Source: Kordiimonadaceae bacterium (GTDB lineage Bacteria > Pseudomonadota > Alphaproteobacteria > Sphingomonadales > Emcibacteraceae). Taken from it: DNA of 14,373 nucleotides. A model generated the notes under the pieces. The model was not told the DNA's origin. It was given only the letters and a program-made list of their open reading frames with translations, and did no database searches. The translations under genes were made by a program, and so were the position numbers. This document shows positions 6,203 to 14,214 of the stretch, one piece after another. The stretch is from NCBI GenBank assembly GCA_018699075.1, contig JABIPV010000033.1, positions 1 to 14,373 of the forward strand. Reading direction: 5' to 3'. Each line of letters starts with the position of its first letter. The first letter of the stretch is position 1.

Positions 6203-9163
6203 TTGCCAAGACGCCTTGGAAAAAACCCTGAAATTTATAATATTCCGGCACATCTTTCATTCGTTGATGTGCTTGCGGAGGGTATTTTTAAACGCTTTGG
6301 TGCTGACCCCATTCTATTAAGTGAAGTCCTCATTTTACTTCCCAATAGACGAGCAGTACGTTCCTTACGTGATGCATTCTTACGTTTGAATGATGGCATG
6401 TCGATTATATTACCTAGGATGCAGCCTATCGGTGATGTTGATGAAGATGAACTGATAATAGGGAATAGTATTCTTTATGAAGAGCTTTCATTAAAGCCAG
6501 CAGTACCAAATTTTATTCGCCAAATGTTGCTTATGAATATTGTTCAATCCTGGTTCAAACAACGCGGAGAGCCTGTTCCTGAAAGTGCAGGGTGCGCTAC
6601 ACTCGCTGAATCACTGGGTAATTTACTTGATCAAGCACAAACAGAAGAATTAACCCTTGATGATCTTGAAAATATTGTGCCTGAAGAACATTCCATTCAT
6701 TGGCAACAGACATTAGATTTTTTGAAAATTCTGACAGAAAACTGGCCTAATGTATTAAGTACCACTGGTTATATTGATAGCGCAGATCGACGTAATAGAT
6801 TGTTATCAGGTCTTCGTCAAAAATGGTTAGAAACCCCCCCTGAATTTCCTATAATCGCCGCAGGATCAACGGGTTCAATTAAAGCAACTTCGGAATTATT
6901 GCAAGTGATTGCAAGGCTGCCAAAAGGTATGGTTGTACTTCCAGGGCTTGATATTAATATTGATGATGCCAGCTGGGAAGCAATTGAAAAGACCCACCCA
7001 CAAGCAACAATGAAACAATTACTAAATATTATTCAAGTGGATAGACTTGAGGTTACAGGATGGCTTGAGAGTAATGATGACGATCATATTAGAACTGAGC
7101 TATTTCGAGAAATTATGCGCCCTGCACATACAACACATTTGTGGCGTGATCTAAAATTGGATATGGATGAGACTTTATCAGGAATAAAACAGATCATCGC
7201 CCCCGGTGGTCGTGAAGAAGCGGGGGTTATTGCCTTGATGATGCGCAATCAATTAAATCAAAGTGGTAAAACAGCGGCACTCGTGACCCCAGACAGGATG
7301 CTCGCCAGACAAGTAGCAGGAGAGCTTGCCCGTTGGGATATAAAAATCGATGATAGTGCGGGTACACCGTTATTTAATTCAACACCGGGCATTTATTTAA
7401 GACTTATTGCGGAAATGGTTGGGGAAAAAATGGCCCCAATTACCTTAATGAGTGCGTTAAAACATCCGTTGATGTCAGGCGGAATAGAAACAGGTGCGTT
7501 TCGTGCAAATGTGAGGAATTTAGAGCGTAGTCATTTAAGAGGACCTCGACCCGATTCAGGGTTAGAAGGTATCACAGCGCTTCTTATGAAAGCGGGTAAT
7601 GAAAAACTATTGCTCTGGTGGGAAAATTTATCTCTACTGATTGAACCATTTAAGGCATTGATGGAAAAAGATGATGTAAGTTTTGAAGATTTATTATTCG
7701 AACATATCACATTAGCGGAGAAGCTTGCGGCGACGGACTTAAGTGATGGCGCGCGTATTTTATGGAAGGGTGATGCAGGCGAAGCAGCGGCTCAACTTAT
7801 TGAAGATTTACAAGTAGCCTCACCATATTTAAAAAATATCACTGCTGATCAATATCCTTCTCTTTTTGATCAATTCATGAGTAACGTTACTGTGCGGGCA
7901 AAATACGGTCAGCATCCGCGCCTTCATATTTGGGGGCCACTTGAAGCAAGATTGCAGCATGCAGACTTAATGATCTTATCGGGACTAAATGAAGGGAGCT
8001 GGCCCCCACAAATAACTCCTGACCCTTGGATGAGTAGGCCAATGCGCAAAGAATATGGCCTTCCTGAATTAGAACAAAAAATTGGACTTAGTGCTCATGA
8101 TTTCGTTCAAACAGCCTCTGCAAAGAATGTTGTTATTACGCGTGCTGAAAAAATTGACGGTACGCCGACGGTTAAATCGCGCTGGCTAAGTAGGCTTCAT
8201 GCTGTTAGTGGTGACTTAGAGGATAACAAAGATAGTGATCAATGGTTGGGATGGTATAATGACCTTGATAAGCCGGCTCATAAGATTGAAATAAAGCCAC
8301 CTAGCCCAACGCCGCGATTATCTTCTCGTCCGCGTGATTTATCGGTGACACGCATTCAAATGTGGATGCAAGATCCCTATAGTCTTTATGCCAATAAAAT
8401 CTTACGCCTAAAAGCTCTGGACGAATTGGATCAAGACCCGCGTGCCCTTGATAAAGGCATAATCATTCATAATATTCTAGAAGATTTTATGAGTAGATAT
8501 AAAGATCATTTGCCGCAGGATGCTGAAAAACAAATACTTTCAATTGGTGAAAAATACTTTACAGAAGTAATTGATAAGCCAACGGTAAAGGCGTTTTGGT
8601 CGCCCAGGTTTAAACAAATTGCAAAATGGTTCATTAATATTGAGCGAAAAAGGCGTGAATATATTAAAACTGTTGCTACGGAAACCAAAGGAACACTTGA
8701 TATTAATTTACCGGGCGGCATGTTCACCTTATCCGCTACCGCAGACCGTATAGATCAGTTTACAGACGGTTCTTACAGTATTATTGATTATAAAACCGGC
8801 AGTTCACCATCAATAAGACAGCTGATGGCAGGTTTTGCACCGCAATTACCGTTAGAAGCTGTTATCGCTATAAAAGGTGGTTTCTCCGTGCTTCCTGCCG
8901 CTGTTGTTAGTGATCTTTCTTACTGGGAAATATCTGGTGGTGAAAATCCAGGAGTTATTAAAGACTTTAATGAAAAGCCAGCTCATTACTCAAGAAAAAT
9001 GGATGTAATGAAAGTTTCTAATGATGCATATGAAGGACTGGTGAAGCTGGTAACCACTTTTGATATTTTAGAAACACCTTATTTGAATAACCCGCGGCCA
9101 AAAGAAATGGGTTACGGGGAATATAATCATCTCGCCCGCTCAAAAGAATGGGGAGATGATTAA
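6203..9163 (+). CDS. addB: Double-strand break repair protein AddB (alphaproteobacterial type)
   Basis: AddB is the second subunit of the AddAB helicase-nuclease, which resects double-strand breaks and prepares 3' ends for RecA; it acts on cytoplasmic DNA. The 986-residue product matches the alphaproteobacterial form. It has an N-terminal LLPNRRAVRSLRDAFLR segment, AGSTGSIKATSELLQV and LPKGMVVLPGLD near residue 220-250, and a middle GLNEGSWPP motif near 597. The C-terminal PD-(D/E)XK nuclease has His756 (GIIIHNILEDF), Asp848 (ATADRID), Asp862 and Lys864 in IIDYKTG, then APQLPLEA. I see no Walker A motif, and the C-terminal part lacks the cysteines that hold the iron-sulfur cluster of Bacillus AddB. 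The nuclease therefore seems intact while the helicase-like part is probably not catalytic. It begins with TTG after a strong RBS, four bases after the preceding stop, and its stop overlaps the addA start by one base. Confidence 0.95.
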   Translation: MPRRLGKNPEIYNIPAHLSFVDVLAEGIFKRFGADPILLSEVLILLPNRRAVRSLRDAFLRLNDGMSIILPRMQPIGDVDEDELIIGNSILYEELSLKPAVPNFIRQMLLMNIVQSWFKQRGEPVPESAGCATLAESLGNLLDQAQTEELTLDDLENIVPEEHSIHWQQTLDFLKILTENWPNVLSTTGYIDSADRRNRLLSGLRQKWLETPPEFPIIAAGSTGSIKATSELLQVIARLPKGMVVLPGLDINIDDASWEAIEKTHPQATMKQLLNIIQVDRLEVTGWLESNDDDHIRTELFREIMRPAHTTHLWRDLKLDMDETLSGIKQIIAPGGREEAGVIALMMRNQLNQSGKTAALVTPDRMLARQVAGELARWDIKIDDSAGTPLFNSTPGIYLRLIAEMVGEKMAPITLMSALKHPLMSGGIETGAFRANVRNLERSHLRGPRPDSGLEGITALLMKAGNEKLLLWWENLSLLIEPFKALMEKDDVSFEDLLFEHITLAEKLAATDLSDGARILWKGDAGEAAAQLIEDLQVASPYLKNITADQYPSLFDQFMSNVTVRAKYGQHPRLHIWGPLEARLQHADLMILSGLNEGSWPPQITPDPWMSRPMRKEYGLPELEQKIGLSAHDFVQTASAKNVVITRAEKIDGTPTVKSRWLSRLHAVSGDLEDNKDSDQWLGWYNDLDKPAHKIEIKPPSPTPRLSSRPRDLSVTRIQMWMQDPYSLYANKILRLKALDELDQDPRALDKGIIIHNILEDFMSRYKDHLPQDAEKQILSIGEKYFTEVIDKPTVKAFWSPRFKQIAKWFINIERKRREYIKTVATETKGTLDINLPGGMFTLSATADRIDQFTDGSYSIIDYKTGSSPSIRQLMAGFAPQLPLEAVIAIKGGFSVLPAAVVSDLSYWEISGGENPGVIKDFNEKPAHYSRKMDVMKVSNDAYEGLVKLVTTFDILETPYLNNPRPKEMGYGEYNHLARSKEWGDD

Positions 9164-12100
9164 TGGCTAAACAGACATTAGAACAATTAAAAGCTTCTGA
9201 TCCTTCTTCATCTGTGTGGGTAGGGGCTTCTGCGGGTACGGGTAAAACCTATGTCTTAACCAATAGAGTTCTGAGATTAATGCTTTCTGGGACGAGGCCC
9301 GATAAAATATTATGTCTGACTTATACGAATAATGCAGCCGCAGAAATGGCCATTCGGGTAAATGGTCGCCTCGCTTCATGGGTCGCATTTAATGATGATG
9401 GACTGCGAAATGAACTGTCAAATTTACTTGGCACTGCTCCCAGTGATGATCAATGCGTTCTCGCGCGAAAGTTATTTGCACAAGTACTGGATGTCGCGGG
9501 CGGATTAAAAATTCAAACCATTCATTCATTTTGCCAATCATTGCTCGGACGTTTCCCAATCGAAGCACAAGTTACACCAAATTTTTCATTGCTTGATGAT
9601 ATTACAATCAATGAGCATTTGAGGTGTTCTCAGGATGAATTACTGTTAAATATTCAAAATGGAGGACAAGGAGACCTTCGAAAAGCTTTGGATTATCTTG
9701 CGAGTATGTTGGCCGAAAGTACTTTTGCGGATTTAATGAAAAATTTAGCAAATGAACGTGGTGGTCTTGAATATTTAAAGCAAATAAATTCATCTTCTTT
9801 TGAAAAAGTAATCTTGTCATTAAAAGACTTGTTAGGACTTATTGAAACGGATAGTCGTCAAAATATTTTAAAAGTAGCTTGTGAAGAAAATAATTTTGAC
9901 AAAAGCGGCCTGCTGCGGGCAGCTAACGAACTGTTACAAACATCTTCATCATTTGCAAAAAACGGTGAGAAAATAAAAAAATGGATTGCAGATGAAGATG
10001 ATAGGTTTGAAGGATATAATGAATACAAGTTAGCATTTTTAACAAAGAAAAATGCCGTAAAGAGTGATAAAAAATTAGCCTCAAAGAAAACCATAGACGA
10101 TCATCCGGATTTATATGAAATTTTGCATGCAGAAGCGAATAGGATTTTAGAAATTGAGGAAAAGCTTGCCGTTCTTAAATTATTTGAAGACTGTGAAGCG
10201 GCATTAAGAATGGGTTATGCCCTGATCAAGATTTATAGCAAAAGAAAAATAAGCCACAATGTGGTAGATTTTGACGATCTTATATTAAAAGTACGCAGGC
10301 TTTTTGAAAAGCCCAATTTCGCCAGTTGGATACTTTATAAACTTGACGGTGGTCTTGATCATATTCTTATTGATGAAGCACAAGATACTAATCCTGACCA
10401 TTGGTATGTGATCCGGGTTTTGGTATCCGAATTTTTTGCTGGTCTTGGCACAAGGGACGAAGAAGATCAACTCATGTTGCCGAGAACCATATTTGCTGTG
10501 GGCGATATTAAACAATCAATTTATTCCTTTCAAAAAGCGGAACCGAAACAGTTTAATACCAACAAGGAATATTTTGAAGATCAGGCGAAAAAAGCGGAAC
10601 TTAAATTTTCAAATATTCCAATGAACATGTCCTTTAGATCTACATCAGCCGTTCTAGAAGTGGTGGATGAAGTATTTAAAGCACAGGAAGACCGTATAGC
10701 GATTTCATTCACCAGTGATCCGATTAAGCATGATACTTACCGCAAAGGTGAGGCCGGTTTAGTTGAAATTTGGGATACTGAGAAACCAGAAGTAATAATA
10801 GAACAAGAAGATAATTGGTCACCCCCTATTATCCAAAGAGCAGAAGATGATCCAAGGCGAAAAATTGCAGAGCGTATCGCAGATCAAATTCAAAGTTGGA
10901 TAAAAAATGCTGATGTCTTGACGTCAAAAGGACGACCAATAAGTGCGGGTGATATTTTAATCTTGGTGCAAAGGCGCAAAGAATTTTTCCATTATATGGT
11001 CCGAGCACTTAAAAATAGGAACATTGATGTTGCCGGTCTGGACCGAATGAAGCTCACTGAACAGTTAGCCGTTATGGATTTAATGGCCGTGGCAAATTTA
11101 ACGCTCTTACCTAGTGATGACTTAACATTGGCGGTGGTGTTAAAAAGCCCTTTTATTAACATGAGCGAAGAAGACTTATTTGATCTGTCTCATCCAAGGG
11201 GTAAAAAAATCAGTCTCTGGGCGACGTTATTATCAAGACGAAATGAAAGAGAGATATTCAGCCGTGCTGCTAATTATTTAACTGAACTTACCAATTACGC
11301 AGACTTTGCGCCACCATTTGAATTTTTTTCTTATCTCTTAGGGCCACAAAAAGGACGTGAGAAGTTGCTTGCTCGATTAGGTGAGCAGGTGAATGATCCC
11401 ATAGATGAATTTTTAAATCAGGCAATGAAGTTTGAACAAAATAATATTTCATCTATGCAAGGCTTCTTAAATTGGATTGAAAGCGGCGCTATTGAGATTA
11501 AAAGGGATATGGAACAAAGCGGTGATATGGTTCGGATCATGACCACTCATGGCGCTAAAGGCTTACAAGCACCGATTGTCTTCTTACCAGACACATGCCA
11601 AATATCACCGATGCAAGATAAACTACATTGGTATAAAGAAAAGCATGAATTAAGTTTGCTTTGGGTGAAAAATGAGAAGACCAGAATTAAAGCAGGAGAA
11701 ATAGCCTATAGTAAGCGTCTTAAAGCGTTGGAAGACGAGAAGAAACGGCTTCTTTATGTTGCCATGACCCGTGCAGAGGACCGTCTTTATGTCACAGGTT
11801 GGGAAACAAAAGATAATAAAGACCGCAGTGAAGACTGCTGGTATGACATGATCCGAAATGCCGTTTCAGAAATGGAAGGTACAGAAGAAATAGAAAATGG
11901 CGATGAAATAATATTGAGGCGTGAGCAACCGCAAACCATTGAGGTAAAAGTGGTCAAAGTTGTGAAATCGGAAATTGTCCCCCTTTCTAAATTACCGCAT
12001 TGGGCAAATGAGATGCCAATGTCAGAACCTGTACCAACTAAACCTTTAACACCATCACGCCCAGAAGAAGAGGAAGAAGCAGTTACAAGCCCACTACTTG

Positions 12101-12621
12101 CTTTCAAGGCGAAGAAAATTGATCAACAAAAATATCACCGAGGACGTATCATTCATAAATTACTTGAGATACTGCCTGATATAGATGCAAGTCAACGAAT
12201 TGAAACCGCTTATAAGTATTTATGTCAGGCAGCACTCCAACTATCCGAAAGTAATGTCCAAGAAATAAGTGAAGAAGTTTTGGATATTTTAAATGATTCT
12301 GATTTTGAGCCTTTATTTGGCCCAGCCAGCCGTTCTGAAGTGCCGATAGTTGGTCAGATAGGAAGTTTTTCTTTAAGTGGTATAGTTGACCGGTTAGTTG
12401 TTTTAGAAAATGAAATACTAATTGTTGATTATAAAACCAATCGTCCGCCGCCATCAGGGGCTTCAAATATTCCTAAAATATACCAGCGTCAAATGGCCGC
12501 TTACAAGGCCGTGTTAGGGGATATTTACCCTGAACATAAAATACGTTCTTTCCTTCTATGGACCGATATTTGTACGCTTATGGAAATTCCTGATGAAATG
12601 TTAAATAAAATTACTTTTTAA
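9163..12621 (+). CDS. addA: Double-strand break repair helicase AddA
   Basis: AddA is the UvrD/RecB-type motor and nuclease subunit that partners the upstream AddB. The 1152-residue protein carries the whole superfamily 1A motif set. Walker A is GASAGTGKT at 21-29, motif Ia LTYTNNAAAEM, then IQTIHSFCQ, and Walker B is LIDEAQDTNPDHW with Asp404/Glu405. Motif III is VGDIKQSIYSFQKAEP, motif IV MNMSFRST, motif V IMTTHGAKGLQAP, and motif VI LLYVAMTRAEDRLYV. An acidic, proline-rich linker (five Glu in a row at about 968-972) leads to a RecB-family nuclease with His998, Asp1076 (GIVDRL), Asp1089 and Lys1091 (IVDYKT), then YQRQMAAY. Length and motifs are normal for the family and all catalytic positions look intact. 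GGGGAG at 9150-9155 is the RBS. The TAATG junction with addB implies coupled translation and balanced subunit production. Confidence 0.96.
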   Translation: MAKQTLEQLKASDPSSSVWVGASAGTGKTYVLTNRVLRLMLSGTRPDKILCLTYTNNAAAEMAIRVNGRLASWVAFNDDGLRNELSNLLGTAPSDDQCVLARKLFAQVLDVAGGLKIQTIHSFCQSLLGRFPIEAQVTPNFSLLDDITINEHLRCSQDELLLNIQNGGQGDLRKALDYLASMLAESTFADLMKNLANERGGLEYLKQINSSSFEKVILSLKDLLGLIETDSRQNILKVACEENNFDKSGLLRAANELLQTSSSFAKNGEKIKKWIADEDDRFEGYNEYKLAFLTKKNAVKSDKKLASKKTIDDHPDLYEILHAEANRILEIEEKLAVLKLFEDCEAALRMGYALIKIYSKRKISHNVVDFDDLILKVRRLFEKPNFASWILYKLDGGLDHILIDEAQDTNPDHWYVIRVLVSEFFAGLGTRDEEDQLMLPRTIFAVGDIKQSIYSFQKAEPKQFNTNKEYFEDQAKKAELKFSNIPMNMSFRSTSAVLEVVDEVFKAQEDRIAISFTSDPIKHDTYRKGEAGLVEIWDTEKPEVIIEQEDNWSPPIIQRAEDDPRRKIAERIADQIQSWIKNADVLTSKGRPISAGDILILVQRRKEFFHYMVRALKNRNIDVAGLDRMKLTEQLAVMDLMAVANLTLLPSDDLTLAVVLKSPFINMSEEDLFDLSHPRGKKISLWATLLSRRNEREIFSRAANYLTELTNYADFAPPFEFFSYLLGPQKGREKLLARLGEQVNDPIDEFLNQAMKFEQNNISSMQGFLNWIESGAIEIKRDMEQSGDMVRIMTTHGAKGLQAPIVFLPDTCQISPMQDKLHWYKEKHELSLLWVKNEKTRIKAGEIAYSKRLKALEDEKKRLLYVAMTRAEDRLYVTGWETKDNKDRSEDCWYDMIRNAVSEMEGTEEIENGDEIILRREQPQTIEVKVVKVVKSEIVPLSKLPHWANEMPMSEPVPTKPLTPSRPEEEEEAVTSPLLAFKAKKIDQQKYHRGRIIHKLLEILPDIDASQRIETAYKYLCQAALQLSESNVQEISEEVLDILNDSDFEPLFGPASRSEVPIVGQIGSFSLSGIVDRLVVLENEILIVDYKTNRPPPSGASNIPKIYQRQMAAYKAVLGDIYPEHKIRSFLLWTDICTLMEIPDEMLNKITF

Positions 12622-12633
12622 TCATCTTGCCCC

Positions 12634-12662
12634 TTGACGATGTGCTCTATGGTTCTTAAGTT
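12634..12662 (+). promoter_or_regulatory. Possible promoter of trxA
   Basis: TTGACG (12634-12639) matches five of six bases of the sigma-70 -35 consensus. TAAGTT (12657-12662) is 17 bases downstream but matches the -10 consensus at only three positions. It lies just after the addA stop and would give a 5' leader of about 30 bases. No terminator is visible after addA, so readthrough from the operon could also supply trxA. Confidence 0.35.
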
Positions 12663-12686
12663 CAGTACATATTAAATGATTTTTCT

Positions 12687-12691
12687 AAGGA
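12687..12691 (+). promoter_or_regulatory. Ribosome binding site of trxA
   Basis: AAGGA is spaced 8 bases from the ATG at 12700. This selects that ATG over the in-frame ATG at 12676, which would add eight residues (MIFLRIKK) not typical of thioredoxins and would place the RBS inside the coding region. Confidence 0.8.
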
Positions 12692-12699
12692 TAAAAAAA

Positions 12700-13017
12700 A
12701 TGAGTACAATCGCCGTAACTGATGATGCATTTGAAGCTGACGTCTTAAATTCTGATAAGCCTGTTATCGTTGATTTTTGGGCAGAATGGTGCGGACCATG
12801 TAAACAATTTGGGCCCGTTTATGAAGAAGTCTCAAATGCAATGGGCGATGTTACATTTGCAAAAGTAAACATTGATGAAAATCCAGAAGCACCAACAAAA
12901 TATGGCGTTCGTGGTATTCCAACAATGCTGATGTTTAAAAATGGTGAAGTTGCGGCAATGAAAGTAGGTAACACCACTAAAGGTGATTTTGAAGCCTGGA
13001 TTAAAGATAACGCATAA
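12700..13017 (+). CDS. trxA: Thioredoxin 1
   Basis: This is a 105-residue cytosolic thioredoxin, the usual size, which reduces protein disulfides using electrons from thioredoxin reductase. The active site WCGPCK has Cys31 and Cys34, the buried Asp25 lies in VDFWAEW, and the cis-proline is Pro74 in GIPT. KVNIDENPEAPTKYGVRGIPT and the final glycine turn (KVGNTTKG) also match the family. No signal peptide is present, so it is cytoplasmic. It sits 78 bases after addA. It may be a separately promoted gene, may be read through from the addAB operon, or both. A strong terminator follows. Confidence 0.96.
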   Translation: MSTIAVTDDAFEADVLNSDKPVIVDFWAEWCGPCKQFGPVYEEVSNAMGDVTFAKVNIDENPEAPTKYGVRGIPTMLMFKNGEVAAMKVGNTTKGDFEAWIKDNA

Positions 13018-13038
13018 TTCTTGTTTGCAAAGAATTAT

Positions 13039-13075
13039 AAAAAGGCGCCTTTCAAATTGAAAAGGCGCCTTTTTT
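13039..13075. terminator. Bidirectional intrinsic terminator between convergent genes
   Basis: AAAAAGGCGCCTTT (13039-13052) and AAAGGCGCCTTTTT (13061-13074) can pair as a long hairpin. The + strand ends in six T (13070-13075). The minus strand likewise ends in T from the five A at 13039-13043. It lies 22 bases after the trxA stop and 9 bases beyond the stop of the minus-strand aminotransferase, so one element can serve both genes. Each arm is itself a palindrome centred on GGCGCC, so the arms are also direct copies of each other. Confidence 0.9.
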
Positions 13076-13083
13076 ATTGGCCT

Positions 13084-14214
13084 CTATGAATTTACGAATT
13101 CTTTTTCATAAACTTCGGCAAAATATTTCATGTCTTCTGGTTTTGACATACTGATCCTTGCCCATTTCGTAAATGGCGGGAAGGCGCGAGACATTAAAAT
13201 ACCGTACTTTAAGAAACGTTGTTGAACTTCTTCAATTTCAATCCCAGTTTCAAAGAAAGTAAAATTTGCGTTGGCTTTAATGTGACGTACGTTATGTTTT
13301 TCAAAAAGATCATATAATACTTGTAGAGCTTCGTTATTTTTGCGAACGACGAAATCCATATATTCTTTATCTTTATAACTGGCAATCGCCCCGAACATAG
13401 CAGGGCCATTGATAGACCCCGTCATGAGGCTTTGAATTTTAGCCAGCATCTTCGGTGATCCAAAACCAAAACCAACGCGTATACCCGCGAAACCATGTAC
13501 CTTTGAAGCCGTTCTGGTCACCACAACATTTTCATATTCAGTAACGAGTGGGATCATTGTATCGTAGTTAGGATCTGTGACATATTCATAGTAAGCTTCA
13601 TCAACGAACACATAACACTTTTGCGACATACGTTTGCAGAAATCGCGTAGTTTTTCCGCGTGCATTACTGTTGGAATTGGGTTGTTGGGATTACATAGGT
13701 AAATGATTCTAACATCATCTGTATAAGCCGCTTCGATGGCATCTAGATCAATTGATAGGTCATCTGCAACAGGTACCCATATTTTTTCGATACCCCGTCT
13801 GTCGCTGTAATCCATGAAGGTATCATCATATGTGGGGAGAGGGGCGAGAATTTTACCACCTTCCATAGCGACTATCAGGGCGAGGGTTTTTAAAATTTCA
13901 CCTGACCCGCCACTTACCATGACGTTTTCAGTAGGTACATTTTCCATTCCGGCGATAAGTTCAATCAGGTCACCCTTAGGTCCACCAGCGCTATAGAGAT
14001 GTCCATATTTATGAGCTGCAGTCATAGCAATGCTCGCGGCTTTATTAATGCCGTATGGGTTTTCATTAGCGCTATAACGAATGGGGTTTTCCGGTGTAGG
14101 TGTGTAACCTTTAATGGTTACACTTTGTGCCAAGGCTCCATTCGCGAACATTAGACCACCTACAATGGCAGTAGTTCCAGTTAACCAGTCTCGTCTTGTA
14201 ATATTATTTTTCAT
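13084..14214 (-). CDS. Tat-exported HisC-like PLP-dependent aminotransferase
   Basis: This 376-residue fold-type I (class I/II) aminotransferase carries a twin-arginine signal: ITRRDWL with Arg7/Arg8, a hydrophobic stretch at 15-28, and a likely cleavage site after GALA. It should be exported folded, with PLP already bound, to the periplasm. The mature part resembles histidinol-phosphate aminotransferase: YSANENPYG near 47-55, SGGSGEIL at 101-108 (phosphate cup), CNPNNP at 174-179, FVDEAYYEY with Asp205 and Tyr208, and TASKVHGFAGIRVG with Schiff-base Lys238 and Arg246. WARISMS with Arg353 is likely to bind the substrate carboxylate. The PLP residues look intact. The usual NPNNPTGT loop reads NPNNPIPT. 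Export argues against a role in histidine synthesis, and the substrate is unknown. Pseudomonas PvdN and PtaA show that exported PLP enzymes can modify secreted amino-acid products, but nothing here indicates a siderophore cluster. The RBS is weak (GATGGG, 8 bases before the ATG). Confidence 0.9.
   Translation of the reverse strand: MKNNITRRDWLTGTTAIVGGLMFANGALAQSVTIKGYTPTPENPIRYSANENPYGINKAASIAMTAAHKYGHLYSAGGPKGDLIELIAGMENVPTENVMVSGGSGEILKTLALIVAMEGGKILAPLPTYDDTFMDYSDRRGIEKIWVPVADDLSIDLDAIEAAYTDDVRIIYLCNPNNPIPTVMHAEKLRDFCKRMSQKCYVFVDEAYYEYVTDPNYDTMIPLVTEYENVVVTRTASKVHGFAGIRVGFGFGSPKMLAKIQSLMTGSINGPAMFGAIASYKDKEYMDFVVRKNNEALQVLYDLFEKHNVRHIKANANFTFFETGIEIEEVQQRFLKYGILMSRAFPPFTKWARISMSKPEDMKYFAEVYEKEFVNS

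Noticed and set aside
11787..12466. Two minus-strand open frames of about 105 codons within addA
   Set aside because: They oppose the intact motif VI to nuclease region of AddA and look like chance frames.
12676..12699. Longer trxA start at 12676
   Set aside because: The RBS at 12687-12691 lies inside this extension and serves the ATG at 12700, which gives a normal thioredoxin length.
13084..14214. HisC of histidine biosynthesis
   Set aside because: The Tat signal and the absence of other his genes argue against a cytosolic biosynthetic role.
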